From: Raphanus sativus
Lineage: Eukaryota > Streptophyta > Magnoliopsida > Brassicales > Brassicaceae
Assembly (NCBI RefSeq): GCF_000801105.2
Contig: NC_079518.1
Coordinates: 11,540,106 to 11,604,105 of the forward strand
Direction: 5' to 3'
DNA length: 64,000 nt
The stretch's first letter is position 1. Each line of letters begins with the position of its first letter. A program made the translations under genes and the position numbers. The notes beneath the pieces are model-generated. The model was not told the origin of the DNA. It made no database searches and was given only the letters and a program-made list of their open reading frames with translations. Shown piece by piece: positions 17,190 to 28,910 of this stretch.

Positions 17190-18498
17190 AATGATTAAAT
17201 CAATAAAATCATAATATGGGTCTCAATTTTCTCAACTCTTTAAAAATAATTTCATTTAAAATAAAAACTAAATCACATAAACTAAATTTAATAAAATTAT
17301 AGAAAATATTTTGAAACGCACAAATGAATCTATCTTATTAAATTAGAAACATTACAACTTCTTCTAGGTGGATTTTAAAGATGGACCTCATATATTTAAA
17401 TTAAATATCTCATTTCTTATATATAATATGTATCATAGTCTAACTTTGCATTAATGTATTTCCTTAAATACAATTCCTCTATTTGTCTATATTCCATATA
17501 TGGTTTTCACATTTATTACATGTTGATTTAAATAAGATTTAAATAAGATAGATACTAAGAATACTAAAATTTGTAACCGTATTAGAATTATCTTATACAA
17601 TTCTTTTAAATTGATCAGTATACTTTCATTGGCCATATTGATTTTATTAGTACGAATAACATTAGGTAGATAAGTCAGAGACACATACATAAAGATATAA
17701 CTATTATTTAACTACGTTGAGTCTAATCTACTTTCTAAAAAAAATAACACATAGCTTTATATATTGTATAGAATAAAGTAATATTGTATAGTATTATACT
17801 TATACAATAATACTAAAAACAAACCAAACTGAAATATAATATATATCAAAAATGCTTTGAACCATTACACACAAAATATATTAGACTTCAGAGATAAAAT
17901 TCACTTTGAAATTATGTAATAATTATTTTAAAAAATTAAACTTCGTAATGTACAAAAGCATAAGTTGTATATCAAATTTTGTGTTACAATAAAAAGACAC
18001 AATTCGCGCTTGCAAAGTGTTATTTTTACATACGAAAGACAATTTTGATATTGTTCTTTAAACACAAAATTGAATTATACAAACTCGATACTACATAAAA
18101 CTAAACAATATATAATACATTTTAAAAATAAAACTTGTGCGGGTGCATATGGCCTTTGCGAAAATCGTAGATATGTTTATATAATATATAAATATATTAT
18201 GTTACACATATCTTCATATAAATAATACCCCAATGTAAGTTTTGTATGATAAATGTTGAAGATACAAAATATATAGCACTATATATTTTAAATAATATAT
18301 AAAAAATTACTTTACGTTATCATAAAATTTAAAAATCAAATTTAGTAATTAAACACATTGCTTATTTAAACACATTAGTACATATTTTTATTTATCAAAA
18401 TTTTATATTAATACACATTGCAATCATGTATAACATTTAGTACAAACAAAGATAAAAAAAAATTTGACTCCCGCTCGATCGAGCGGGTCATGATCTAG
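16626..18498 (+). mobile_element. Nested non-autonomous Helitron (1.87 kb)
   Basis: It starts TCTATACTATTAAAGTAGATG at 16626 after an A. It ends with a perfect 18-base palindrome CCCGCTCGATCGAGCGGG (18470-18487) plus TCATGATCTAG at 18498, followed by T. These are the canonical Helitron ends (TC start, hairpin, CTRR end, A/T site). There is no Rep/helicase ORF. At about 17330-17680 it contains a segment also found at 33464-33740. Confidence 0.85.
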
Positions 18499-19081
18499 TT
18501 TTTCATTAAAGAGAATGTTGAAGATATAAAATATTTTTTTAAATTAACAAATCAGTGTAAAATAAATTTAACTTCGGGTTAAATAAATAAAATCATATTA
18601 CGGATTAGAATTATTTAGAGTCTTCTAAAATTTAATCATATTTAAAATAACAAAATAAGTCATATAAGTAAATTTAAGATAAATTCCATAAAAAGTTAAA
18701 ATATATAATTTATCAAAAATCATAATTTTTATTACGTAAAATAATTATTTTCAACAAAAAATATACCTATTCTTTTTAAAAATGGATCAAAATCTAGTAT
18801 GAATTTAAAGTATGTGTAACATCAATATACAAATAGTTTAAATAAAATGAGAGATGTAAACTAGAAATATAAAGTAAGTATACATATGTTTGGTTTGGAT
18901 ATCTAATATCTCCTAATTTATTATCTACTCGGATATTTTGTTACTTCGGTTTGGATTTCAGTTCGGATTTTTTGTATCGGATTCGGGTGCGGCTTCGTAT
19001 ATCAGGGTAAGGTGCCCAAGCCTAAACTAAACTATATTGAACAGAAAATAAACTGGACAGTATGGGTTCGGCTCAAGAGGA

Positions 19082-19087
19082 CACGTG
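19082..19087. promoter_or_regulatory. G-box/ABRE upstream of SGR copy 2
   Basis: CACGTG within ACACGTGGCACTCTCTG, 259 bases before the ATG and only about 60 bases from the right end of the 2.8-kb insertion. It is conserved with copies 1 and 3. Confidence 0.6.
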
Positions 19088-19345
19088 GCACTCTCTGGGG
19101 CTCAGGAAAATAATCCAAGAACAGTACTTTGAAGATCTAACGTGAAGCAATCTCCGCCATCTAAAAGTTCCAGGAAGAGTGAAAATCTCGAGTTGGGTTT
19201 TCTCAAAGTCACAAGCTTTCGATTTGGGTTTCATTGTACGAAGGCAGCTAGAGATCGTGTGAGATCTGGTTCCTCAAGCCTCGCAAAAGGGTCTCTCTCT
19301 GTGTTCAGTTCTGAAAACAAAAAAAAACTGAAGAGAACAGCAGCA

Positions 19346-20421
19346 ATGTGGAGTTTGTCGGCGAGTCTACTGTTACCGACAAGGCTCAAACCAGGTTATT
19401 CAGACAAACGGAGCAACTCACTCCTTGTCTCGAATGGAAGATCCAAAAGGAAGAACCAATGCATTGTTCCCGTAAGCAGTTTTGTTTCTTTGTCGACATC
19501 ATTATTGTTTCAACATCTAATTTAATTCCAATATAGCTTTGATCTGGTGTGTAGATGACAAGATTGTTTGGACCAGCGATCTTCGAATCATCCAAGTTGA
19601 CAGTATTGTTTGTAGGGGTTGATGAGAAGAAGCATCCACCAACGCTCCCAAGAACTTACACACTCACTCACAGTGACATTACTGCTAAACTAACTTTAGC
19701 TATCTCTCACTCAATTAACAACTCTCAGGTAACCAAAAAAAAGTTACCTTTCTCTGCTCTTCTTCACATATTTGCTACAAGTAGAGGCCTATCTCTGTAT
19801 CTGCATTTTCTGTATTCACCAGAATGAATGTTGTATAATACAGTTGCAAGGGTGGGCAAATAAGCTATACAGAGATGAAGTGGTAGCAGAGTGGAAGCAA
19901 GTGAAAGGCAAAATGTCGCTTCACGTTCACTGTCATATCAGCGGTGGACATATCCTTTTAGATTTATTCGCAAAGTTTCGATACTACATCTTTTGCAAAG
20001 AGCTACCTGTTGTAAGTGTCATCCCAAAAGTGAAAGTTCTGTTATTTAGTACTTCATGTTGTTTGCTTACTATTGATTGTTTTTTTTTTTTTGATATATG
20101 ATGTGTATATGTTAGGTGTTGAAGGCTATAGTTCATGGAGATGGGAACTTGTTGAACAACTATCCAGAGTTACAAGAAGCTCCTGTTTGGGTTTATTTCC
20201 ATTCTAATGTCGATGAGTTCAACAGAGTCGAATGTTGGGAAGCTACTTCACCTGATGATGGTCACAGGACTCAGTCTCTACCTGAGCCGCCGTGCAAGGA
20301 TGAGTGCAGTTGTTGTTTCCCACCGGTTAGCTCTATTCCGTGGTCACATAGTCTTATTAATGAAGATGCTAAAGGTTATTATGGTGAGGGAATGTCTACT
20401 CCTAATCCGGAGAAACTCTAA
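19346..20421 (+). CDS. SGR1: STAY-GREEN 1 (NYE1) magnesium-dechelatase, tandem copy 2
   Basis: Same enzyme family and exon plan as copy 1: 19346-19471, 19555-19728, 19844-20011 and 20116-20421, in frame, 257 residues. Exons 2 and 3 have exactly the same lengths (174 and 168) in all three copies. The N-terminus reads MWSLSASLLL, shared with copy 3, so copies 2 and 3 are the later pair. A four-codon gap removes GPLW from the conserved ECWGPLWEA segment, leaving ECWEA. The cysteine-rich C-terminal motif is complete (PEPPCKDECSCCFPPVSSIP). The ATG at 19346 matches the aligned start of the other copies; the open frame upstream is the 5' UTR. Whether the GPLW loss alters activity is unknown. The copy is boxed between a 2.8-kb insertion upstream and a 679-bp MULE-like insertion downstream. 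Confidence 0.93.
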
Positions 20422-20563
20422 TGAAAAAAAAAAAATTTTGGTGGTTTGTAAATTGAATGATATTGAAGATTATTCCTTTCGGTGGATCTAATATTGGTTT
20501 GGTTTGGTTTGGTGTACATATAGTTTGGTAATAGGAAACTAATGATTGTTTGGGTTTTATATA

Positions 20564-21242
20564 GGGAAAATTCCATAAAAATACCCGAACTAAATTTTGT
20601 TAAGCTTTTTAATACCCAAATTTTTTCACTACCTAGTTTAATACCCCAACTAATTATTTTGCTCATTTTAATATCCAAACTTTTAAAAATGTGCCCACTT
20701 TAATATCCGAACTTTATTTATTTTAATAAAAATACTAATAAGTTTCAAATAAAATTTTTAAAAATCTCTAAAATTTACAAAATAAACTCAGAAAATTCTA
20801 AATTTTTTTGGTGTTTGAATAATAAAAATAACTATATAGTGTAAAATATTAAATTTTGTAATAAAATTTCTAAGTTTTAAATATTGTATTTAGTTTGTTT
20901 TCTGAAATAAAAACGAAATTTATTTTTATCACTAAAATCTATTTATTTTTTAAAAAAATAATTTTCCATGATTTATCTACCTTTTTTCTAAATCTTAAAA
21001 TAAAATTAGAATTTTTAATATATTTTTTTAGATTTTTGAGATTTTATTAAGTTTTGTTTGAAACTTATTAATATTTTTATTTAAATAAATAAAGTTTGGG
21101 TATTAAAGTGGGTACAGTGTTAAAAGTTTGGGTATTAAAATGAGCAAAATAATTAGTTGGGGTATTAAACTGGATAGTGAAAAAGTTTGGGTATTAAAAA
21201 GTTTAACAAAATTTAGTTCGGATATTTTTATGGAATTTTCCT
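20564..21242. mobile_element. MULE-like/foldback element in the 3' flank of SGR copy 2
   Basis: Long inverted repeats: the left arm (GGAAAATTCCATAAAAATAC onward) reappears inverted at the right end over more than 100 bases, including TAATACCC/GGGTATTA blocks. A 9-base duplication TTTTATATA flanks it (20555-20563 and 21243-21251), as expected for Mutator-like elements. The corresponding 3' flanks of SGR copies 1 (about 13815) and 3 (about 24905) have no insertion. No transposase is visible. Confidence 0.85.
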
Positions 21243-21251
21243 TTTTATATA

Positions 21252-22953
21252 ATAAGTAGTTTAAGTTAAAAGTGTTTAAATACTCTGTGTCTGCTCCTGA
21301 GTCTTTTTGAACCTTCACACACGTAAATGAAGTGAAAGAAGGTTTAATGTAGACCGTGGCAGTATGAAAACGTACAGGAAATGATATATTACTATTCATT
21401 AGAATCATCAAGAAAGTCAAAATTAGTGGCCACTCCTTTCTTCTAATGATTCCAAAAACTTTCTTTTGGGGTTATGTGGTCTCTCTTTTCCTCGCAATCT
21501 TCTTGGTTGTTAACCAAACAAAGATGACTTTTGTTTCTCTGAGTGCCTCAGGCCCTCAGCTAACCGAGGCCTGAATCAAGTCGATCTACAGTAAAATATG
21601 TTAGTTATTCTATTAGTGACACCACCATTACTGAACTAGAGTCTCGTTGAAGATGGAATTGACTTTTCTGTGTGCAAGTTTAAATGATGCCTTTTTGTAC
21701 CATTTCACTGCCAATTCAAGAACATTATCATAATTCAAGAAGATTTCTACAACTTTGAGAATTGTTGTCCCAACATAGGACTCTTATGTGTTCAAGAGAG
21801 TGTAACGAGAAGAACAAACATGAACTCTGTTGTTCATAGTCTCTCAACAGAACTCTCTGACTCTTATCGGTCCATCGACACATGCATCGTTGGTGAAGCT
21901 TCTCGGGTTCGTTAAGTCAAGTCACTGAGCTTGAGACACATTGAAAGATTTTTTCACGTTTATTAAGAATATAATAAATGTTTACAACTTAATATATTAT
22001 TTATTTTTTTATACAATTTTCAATAACTATCCACCAATAAAATTTAATCAATTTAAATATTCACAATTAATGTTTCTTAAAAATATACAAAAGTACTTTA
22101 AAATATAGAAAATCTATCTTTGTAGAACAAATATAAAGTCTAGAAAATTTTATTTTCGGGAATATAAAAAATAATTTACTATGGAGTAATATATTATGGA
22201 ACAATTGGTTTTGACCTTAAAAAAACTTATGACACATAAATTTTATGGTTTTTTCACCTAACACATCTTTTTTTCTTTATCAAAGTCGATCTCAAAAGGG
22301 AATTAGGTGAAGAAATGACATGCACTTGCGATGCAATCTAAATCAGGAATGGATGTAGACGTCTGCTTCTGAAATCTCTAACATGCAATTCGATCTAAAT
22401 CAATGTCAACACACTTCAACATTTATCTTCCACATGGTTTTAAAAGGGTTCAAATCGACAACCGGATTGATACATGTCATTCTTGCTTTTAGTTGTATGA
22501 TATACAGATGATATAAAAGTTTTAGTTTTCCGGAGGAGAACTTTAGATCTAATTTTTTAATAAAAATGGACTTAGCCCACGGTCAGAACTTACATGATAA
22601 GAAAAAATATATAATTGTACGTATATAAAGGTTGTCAAATATAAAAATAAATTTGACAATATTAAATATATTAAACATTTAAAAAAAACTCTATCTTGAA
22701 CAAAGCGCAGATCTTATCCTGTTATTAAAAATACAATGAGACTAGACGGTGGTTACAATCAGAGTAAACATGGGATCCAAATCATAAATGGCGAGACTTG
22801 ATCATCCTAAAAAAATCCGTGGAAAACCTTCATTTGTATTTCTGAATCGATTGCTCAAAAAGCTTTTTCTACTCTCTAAATTCTACTTTGTAGATGATTG
22901 GTCAAAAATTTCACACATCAATTTTGAACCAAGAGAAGTCAAAAACATATTTA
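21252..22953. other. Interval after SGR copy 2 with a CRK C-terminal fragment
   Basis: The SGR 3' flank continues to about 21540. At 21572-21651 the last 26 codons of a CRK kinase gene appear without any preceding domain (SSRST, then TITELE through the stop), followed by the CRK 3' flank to about 21965. The remainder is AT-rich. From about 22420 it is the left arm of SGR block 3, matching 15640 onward. Confidence 0.7.
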
Positions 22954-23320
22954 AGAGCATCTCCAACCATTAACACTATTTTTGTGTCAAAACCACACTA
23001 TTTTAGTGTAATTTTAGCATTAAAAATGAGTTCTTCTCCAACCACAACACCAAACTTCACACTAAAAGTTATTTTATAATATTATATGTATTTATCTTTT
23101 TATTTCTTCTTTATTTATTTGTAAATTTAATTAATAAAGTAAGTGAATAGTGTTTTAGTGGAGTGAATAGTGTTTTGGTGTGGTGAATAGTGTCACACCA
23201 AATTTGGTGTGAAATTATAGTGTTGCACTAAAATGGTGTAATTTTTGCAGTCCCATTGGAGATGGTTTTGGTGTAAAAACTACACTAAAATAGTGTTTTG
23301 CAGTCCCATTGGAGATGGTC
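22954..23320. mobile_element. Tourist-like MITE upstream of SGR copy 3
   Basis: The left end AGAGCATCTCCAACC and right end TTGGAGATGGTC are inverted repeats. TTA flanks both sides (22951-22953 and 23321-23323), which fits a 3-base PIF/Harbinger target duplication. The interior is built of repeated TAGTGT / CACACCAAA motifs. SGR copies 1 and 2 lack it at the corresponding place (near 11335 and 16160). Confidence 0.7.
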
Positions 23321-23411
23321 TTATAAGGTAGATTTTGACATCTAATTTCTAACCAACTAAACTATATTTAACCGGAAATAAACTGAACAGTTTGGGTTCT
23401 GCTCAAGAGGA

Positions 23412-23417
23412 CACGTG
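23412..23417. promoter_or_regulatory. G-box/ABRE upstream of SGR copy 3
   Basis: CACGTG within ACACGTGGCACTCTCTG, 274 bases before the ATG and 91 bases from the MITE, identical in context to copy 2. Confidence 0.6.
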
Positions 23418-23690
23418 GCACTCTCTGAGGCTCAGGAAAATAATCCAAGAACTGTCTGAAGATCTAACGTGAAGCAATCTCCGCCATATACACGCATCAG
23501 AAGAAAAGCCCTAAAATTTCCAGCAAGAGTAAAAATCTGGAGTTGGGTTTTCTTAAAGTCAGAAGCTTTCGATTTGGGTTTCATTGTACGAAGGCAGCTA
23601 GAGATCGTGTGTGATCTGGTCCTCAAGCCTCGCAAAAGGGTCTCTCTCTGTGTTCAGTTCTGAAAAAAAAAACTGAAGAGAACAGCAGCA

Positions 23691-24793
23691 ATGTGGAGTT
23701 TGTCGGCGAATCTACTGTTACCGGCAAGGCTCAAACCAGGTTATTCAGACAAGCGGAGCAACTCACTCCTTGTCTCGAATGGAAGATCCAAGTGGAAGAA
23801 CCAATGCATTGTTCCCGTAAGCAATTCTGTTTCTTTCTTAACATCATTGTGTTAAAATCTAATGTAATTTTAATATCGTGAGAGCTTAGCATTTTTTAAT
23901 CTGGGTGTGTAGATGACAAGAATGTTTGGACCAGCGATCTTCGAATCATCCAAGTTGACAGTATTGTTTTTAGGAGTTGATGAGAAGAAGCATCTACCAA
24001 CGCTCCCAAGGACTTACACGCTCACTCACAGTGACATTACTGCTAAATTAACTTTAGCTATCTCTCACTCCATTAACAACTCTCAGGTAAAGAAAAAAAG
24101 TTACCTTTCTCTCTGCTCTTCTTCACATATTTATAGTTTAGGGCTTTCTTGGTCTTTTAGCAATTTAGGAGGTGTATGTTGTATAATGCAGTTGCAAGGA
24201 TGGGCAAATAAGCTATACAGAGATGAAGTGGTAGCAGAGTGGAAGCAAGTGAAAGGCAAAATGTCGCTTCACGTTCACTGTCATATCAGCGGTGGACATA
24301 TCCTTTTAGATTTATTCGCAAAGTTTCGATACTACATCTTTTGCAAAGAGTTACCAGTTGTAAGTGTGATCCCAAAAGTAAAAAAAAAACTTTCATGTTA
24401 TTGCTTTCATGTAAGGTTGGTTGGTTGATTACTATGATTGTTTTTGATGAATTTTAGGTGTTGAAGGCTATAGTTCATGGAGATGGGAACTTGTTGAACA
24501 ACCATCCAGAGTTACAAGAAGCTCCTGTTTGGGTTTATTTCCATTCCAGTGTCGATGAGTTCAACAGAGTTGAATGTTGGGGTCCCCTTTGGGAAGCTAC
24601 TACTACTTCACCTGATGATGATGGTCACACCAGGACTCGAACTCTTCCTGAGTCACAGTGCGTGGATGAGTGCACTTGTTGTTTCCCACCTGTTATCTCC
24701 ATACCATGGTCTCATAGTCTTAGTAATGAAGTGTATAATGATTGCTCTCAGATTCAGGCCGAAGGAATGTCTCCTAATCCGGAGAAAGTTTAA
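23691..24793 (+). CDS. SGR1: STAY-GREEN 1 (NYE1) magnesium-dechelatase, tandem copy 3
   Basis: Four exons in frame: 23691-23816, 23913-24086, 24192-24359 and 24458-24793, 267 residues. The start MWSLSANLLL matches copy 2, while the last exon keeps GPLWEA as in copy 1. It differs from its sisters at the C-terminus: PESQCVDECTCCFPPVISIP, still a full P-X3-C-X3-C-X-C2-F-P-X5-P motif, then a different acidic tail (VYNDCSQIQ). The last exon has a run of ACT/GAT codons (TTTSPDDDG) that lengthens it. The HVHCHISGG and FAKFRYYIF core is unchanged. It is probably plastid-targeted like the others. Together the three copies give this locus three potential doses of the dechelatase. Confidence 0.93.
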
Positions 24794-25631
24794 TGAGAAA
24801 AACATTTTTGGTGGTTTGTAAATTGAATGAAATGGAAGATCATTGGTTTGGTTTGGTGTACATACATGTGGTGTAGGAAACTAATGATTGTTTGTGGGTT
24901 TGATTAATACAAAAGTTAAAGTTAAAAGTGTATTTAATAAGCTGTACCTGCTCTTGAGCCTTTGACCCATCAAAGTGTTTTGAAGCTGCATAGTTAGTAT
25001 GAAAACTCAAAACAAAGCGTGATAGTGATACTGTTCATAAGAATCATCACACGTGAAAGAAACGTGAAGGTAAAAGAGATTGGGAGTGACAGGCAAAGAG
25101 ACTTGTCTGGTCTACGTTACAAAGCGTAGTGGCCACTCCTTGCTTTTCTAATTGTTCCAAGATCATTCTTTTGGATTCTGTGTGGTCTCTCTTTCCTTGC
25201 AATCTTCTTGGTTGTTTACCAAACAAAGTGCACTTACCTGTAATTTACAACTACATTCGGGAAGAGACAAAAAAGTAAAAAGACATTTTGTATTAAATTT
25301 AAGAGATTCCGAGAATTTCTGATTTACATTTTCTGTTTTTTTTTCCTTTTTGTAGTAAAAAGAGATGCCGAAGAAAGCTCCTCAAGCCAAATTGGTCTGC
25401 TTCACAGTGGAGGAGTTATACCACACAGAGGATCAGACTGAGAAGAGAACCGAATTTGAATGTACAAAAAGAGTTGTTGGTGATGATTGTAGATACCACA
25501 AAAGCTTTTCTTTTTCTTTTCTATACCATCAGCGAATGCCTAAGCTCCTGCCATATTAGAACAACAATAAGATATAAGCACTTGTTAGTTCCATGAAACA
25601 CTCTCAAAAGATAAGTGGTTGCTTTATTAGC
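24794..25631 (+). other. SGR copy 3 flank with a short unexplained ORF
   Basis: The SGR 3' flank runs to about 25230 and contains the last shared part of the duplication block (TGTGGTCTCTC... near 25180). An ORF at 25365-25559 (64 codons, starting MPKKAPQAKL) has more even composition than its surroundings, but I recognise no family. It could be an exon remnant or chance. No other gene is seen. In Arabidopsis several genes lie here (FZR2 to LDOX, recalled); none is detected. Confidence 0.35.
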
Positions 25632-28600
25632 TTACCTACTAGCGGTCCATCGCTGGTTTGTTTGGTGGATTACTACTCCGCTATTACTAGATTGTATTTG
25701 TCTTCCATCTGAAGAGACCGTTTTTCCAGCTGCCAGTCTTGTTGTTACCTGTAATGGATTCAAGAAATTAGAAACCTCTGGTGTAAAGTGGTTGCAGACG
25801 CTACTGTTTTGTAATGAGTTTAGTGCTTACCTCATTCCCTGCTTGGACTCTATTTTCCTTGAAGCCCTTATTATACCAAGAATAGATTGCAACTTAAAAA
25901 TTAGACTTGAGAATGGGAATAAAACGAATCAAGAGTTAAACTGATTTTCGCAAGCTGCACCTTTGCTTGATGAAATCTTGTGCTAGATCCATTGCTTTGC
26001 TTGAGCTCGGATTTGATGGAGAGCTGCAGATTTAATAAAACCGGATCCGGTCAGGCAACTACGAGAGTAATCATCAAATAACAAAAGTATGGAGCCGTAC
26101 GTACCTTGCTGAAGAGGTCTGTTGGTAAATCTGGTTGAACTCTCTTTTCTGTATGAAAACTAAACTCCTGTGTTGCATTTTCGAAAAAAGTTTCATCCTT
26201 ATCAGGAAACTCCCTTAACAAAACATACAGAAGATCAAGTGCAAAGAATAACTGTTACGAGGGTACCATACCAAAGGTACTGTAGTTTCTCGTTTGCTAT
26301 TTTTGAAAACCCCCATGTCTCCTCTACTTGAAAGTATCTGTTTCTCAGGAGAGAAAACCCACATTAGGTAGTGTGAGATATATAACGCAAGCAAAGGAAA
26401 CTCTAAGAAAGGATAGTACCTTCTTGTTTAGAGGACGAGCTTTAAAAATGTGTTTTCCCTCCGAGACATCATGCTCGCTTGGTCTGCAAGAGAAATTGAA
26501 CTTTTAGGTTACATTCACCTCAAACACAAGTTGAAGTGAGAAGTGAGAAATCAAGCAATTCTCAATGTCATACCTCCTATTTTCCCTGTTAACACCGTCA
26601 AGTGCATCAGTTATATTAGATTTGTCTGACCCCTGTCATAAAGAAAACTCACTTTTCAGGATAAAGTTGTTTAGAAGAGAGAAAAACTTGTTAAGAACCG
26701 CAGGCACGTAATGAAACTAATAGAGAGCAATGTTGTTGCTACCTTATACACATCATTCCCCTGATTACACCTTGTTGTTACTACTGAAGAATGTTGCATA
26801 GCCCTTTCTGAAGTCTTCAAATGAAATTCCTGTTAAAAGGAAAGTCATATAAGCTCAAGTCTTACTCCATATTATTTTTGTGTGGAAACAGTATATCATC
26901 TGAGACTAAATCATTTACTATACTTACGTGGAACTCCGGTAGTTTTGGAGTGCTCTTTTTCCGGATGGGTAATGAGGGAGCATCAAATATCTAGAGATCA
27001 CAAAGGAGCATGAGTTGAGCCCGGACAAGGAAATTATTTCCAGTTCACATTTCTTAGTAGCAGATACAAAAGTTACAAACCTTTCTGTTAAATGGACGTG
27101 CTTTGAATCTATATACAGTAGTTGAGTCCTGTTCTAGCTTGGCATCATTCTTGTGCCTGAAATAAGCATTAGCAAAACATCATGTTAGATTTCACCTCTC
27201 CTGTGACAACTCACTTTCAGTGAAAATTTAGGCTCTAACCGTATCCTGTGAGCCCTCTGTGATGTAGCAAAATCAGGCTCATGTGGGATAGTAATCTTTG
27301 TCCTTGCCTGTTGTGAGTTTCCATCAAGAGTTGTATCCTGCACAACCATTTAGAAAATAACTAAACATCTCAGTAAGAGCTCCCTTATTCACCAGAAAGA
27401 TAGAATCTTCAATACAATGCAAACCTTCTTGGGTATTTTGTGAACAAAATTCATCTCCTGCTTTGTATCAGCAACCTGAAACAGAGAAAAAGATGACTCA
27501 ATTTCATATAAACCTAGCTAATACATTGTTAAAGGAGACTATTTATGCACTGTATTAACAATAACAATCAGTCTACCTTACGAAGAAGACCTCCATCAAG
27601 CTTCTGTCTTTTAGCCGCGTGAACCTCGGTCCCAGATGTCCCACATAAACCTTTCTCATGAATATGATCAACTTGCATATGGAATTTACTATACCAGCAA
27701 AAGAAGCTACGTATAAGTTGAATAGAATTAAGCTAACAGAATAAATAAACATGCTACAACAGCCACCTGGCGTTATTCTGCTTTGCTAACTGACTAGCAG
27801 TAGGTCTCATTAACGTCGAGCTCCTCGGAGTTGGTCTGATGCTTGACTTAGCTCTGAACTTTGGTTTATCATTATGGTTGTGATTGCTAACCGTTGGCCC
27901 TGGTAAAAAGTAAAGAAAGTGAGACCACCACCACAAACAATAAATTAAATAACCAAAGATGGACCACCTCTAAAGGTACTGAGAAAAACAGAACTGATCA
28001 AAAGTTAAGGATAGTTAAAGAGAGCCTTAATTCAACAATTGAACTACAATGCATGGCTCATAATTAAAGCAAAGAAAGTTATATTATCACCTTTGCATAT
28101 AGGTTGACGTGGGAGTTTCTTCAAGTTATTACCTAAATGGGATGAAAAAATCCCAAAACGCATTCCATTTCCTTAAGAAAAAAAGAATACTATTAGAATC
28201 TACAAACATATCTCGTGGTCTTTTAACTTTCTACACACATCATAATTAGCTGGTAAACAGTATGCAGGTACAATCATTTATTCACCAGTTTTATTCAAAT
28301 GCGAAGGCTGATAAGTCTGTCTATCCTTCTCAGAACCATCTGCTGCTGCCTCTGATCTAGTGGATGCCGCCTCGGTCTTGTCATCAGAAACCTCCTCACT
28401 AAGTAACAGTTTTGTTACGAACGCTGAAAAATAAACAAAAGAATTAACAGCAGATTCTCCATATTGTTGCTGAAAATGGAGTAATGATTCTGAAAGAAAA
28501 ATCAACAACAAAAAGGCGAATGAATTTAGTATCTCAAAACAGAATTGCAACCAAATCAAATATTGACTGATGACATTGTAAAATCAATCTTCCGATTCAG

Positions 28601-28910
28601 CAATTTTACTGCATTGCAAAAGGACATTGTGGAAAAAAATTCAACAGTCAAAATCTCAATCGAAGAAAGAAACTTAAACTAAGCAGCAAACGCGAGACAT
28701 AAAAGCGTTATGATGATGATGATGGTGAGACTCACGAGAGGGAGCGTAGGAGGGAGCAGAGTGAAACCAGAACTCAGCGGATCGAGACTCCTCCGGTGAC
28801 TCCATCCTAGTGAAATCGAACCACCGAGCCGCGTCAAACTCGTACTCCAGATCGATCTCTCTCGCCTCGAACCCCGTTCCCTCGATCTCCATATCTTCAT
28901 CCATCTCCAT
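25632..28910 (-). CDS. TPX2-family microtubule-associated protein (At4g22860-like), 17 exons
   Basis: Cell-cycle microtubule protein of the TPX2 family, expected on spindle and cortical microtubules. I could trace 17 in-frame exons on the minus strand, from ATG at 28910 (or 28904) to TAA at 25632-25634. They include 28736-28910 (acidic N-terminus, EIDLEYEFDAARWFDF), an exon with NNLKKLPRQPICK, one with LMRPTASQLAKQN, one with FATSQRAHRIR (the TPX2 importin-region signature), one with VYRFKARPFNRK, one with KSTPKLPEFH, one with IFKARPLNKK and one with FSFHTEKRVQPDLPTDLFSK. The repeated FKARP(F/L)N(R/K)K motif is diagnostic. The C-terminus ends in a stretch beginning VTTRLAAGK. The start is chosen at MEMDEDMEIEG; an upstream in-frame Met exists at 28940. 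All splice sites are GT-AG except where alternative AGs are adjacent (exon 14). No defect found. Confidence 0.88.

Larger units (their letters stand above)
16210..19020. mobile_element. hAT-like non-autonomous element (2.8 kb including a nested Helitron) upstream of SGR copy 2
   Basis: The element begins AGGGGTGGACGTTCGGATAC and ends TATCAGGGTAAGGTGCCCAAG, flanked by an exact 8-base duplication CCTAAACT (16202-16209 and 19021-19028). The outer parts are rich in TTCGGAT/TTCGGGT repeats typical of this Brassicaceae repeat type. The corresponding site in SGR copy 3 (about 23352-23365) is empty. The terminal inverted repeats are weak, so hAT membership rests mostly on the 8-base duplication. A Helitron occupies 16626-18498 within it. 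Confidence 0.65.

Noticed and set aside
19142..19345. In-frame extension upstream of SGR copy 2 that would add 68 residues
   Set aside because: The other two copies start at the aligned ATG (19346 here) and copy 1 has no such extension; the extra region is 5' UTR.
12427..24793. Copies of SGR as assembly artefacts of one gene
   Set aside because: The copies differ in coding sequence, intron sequence and transposon content, so they are distinct loci and not repeated assembly of one.
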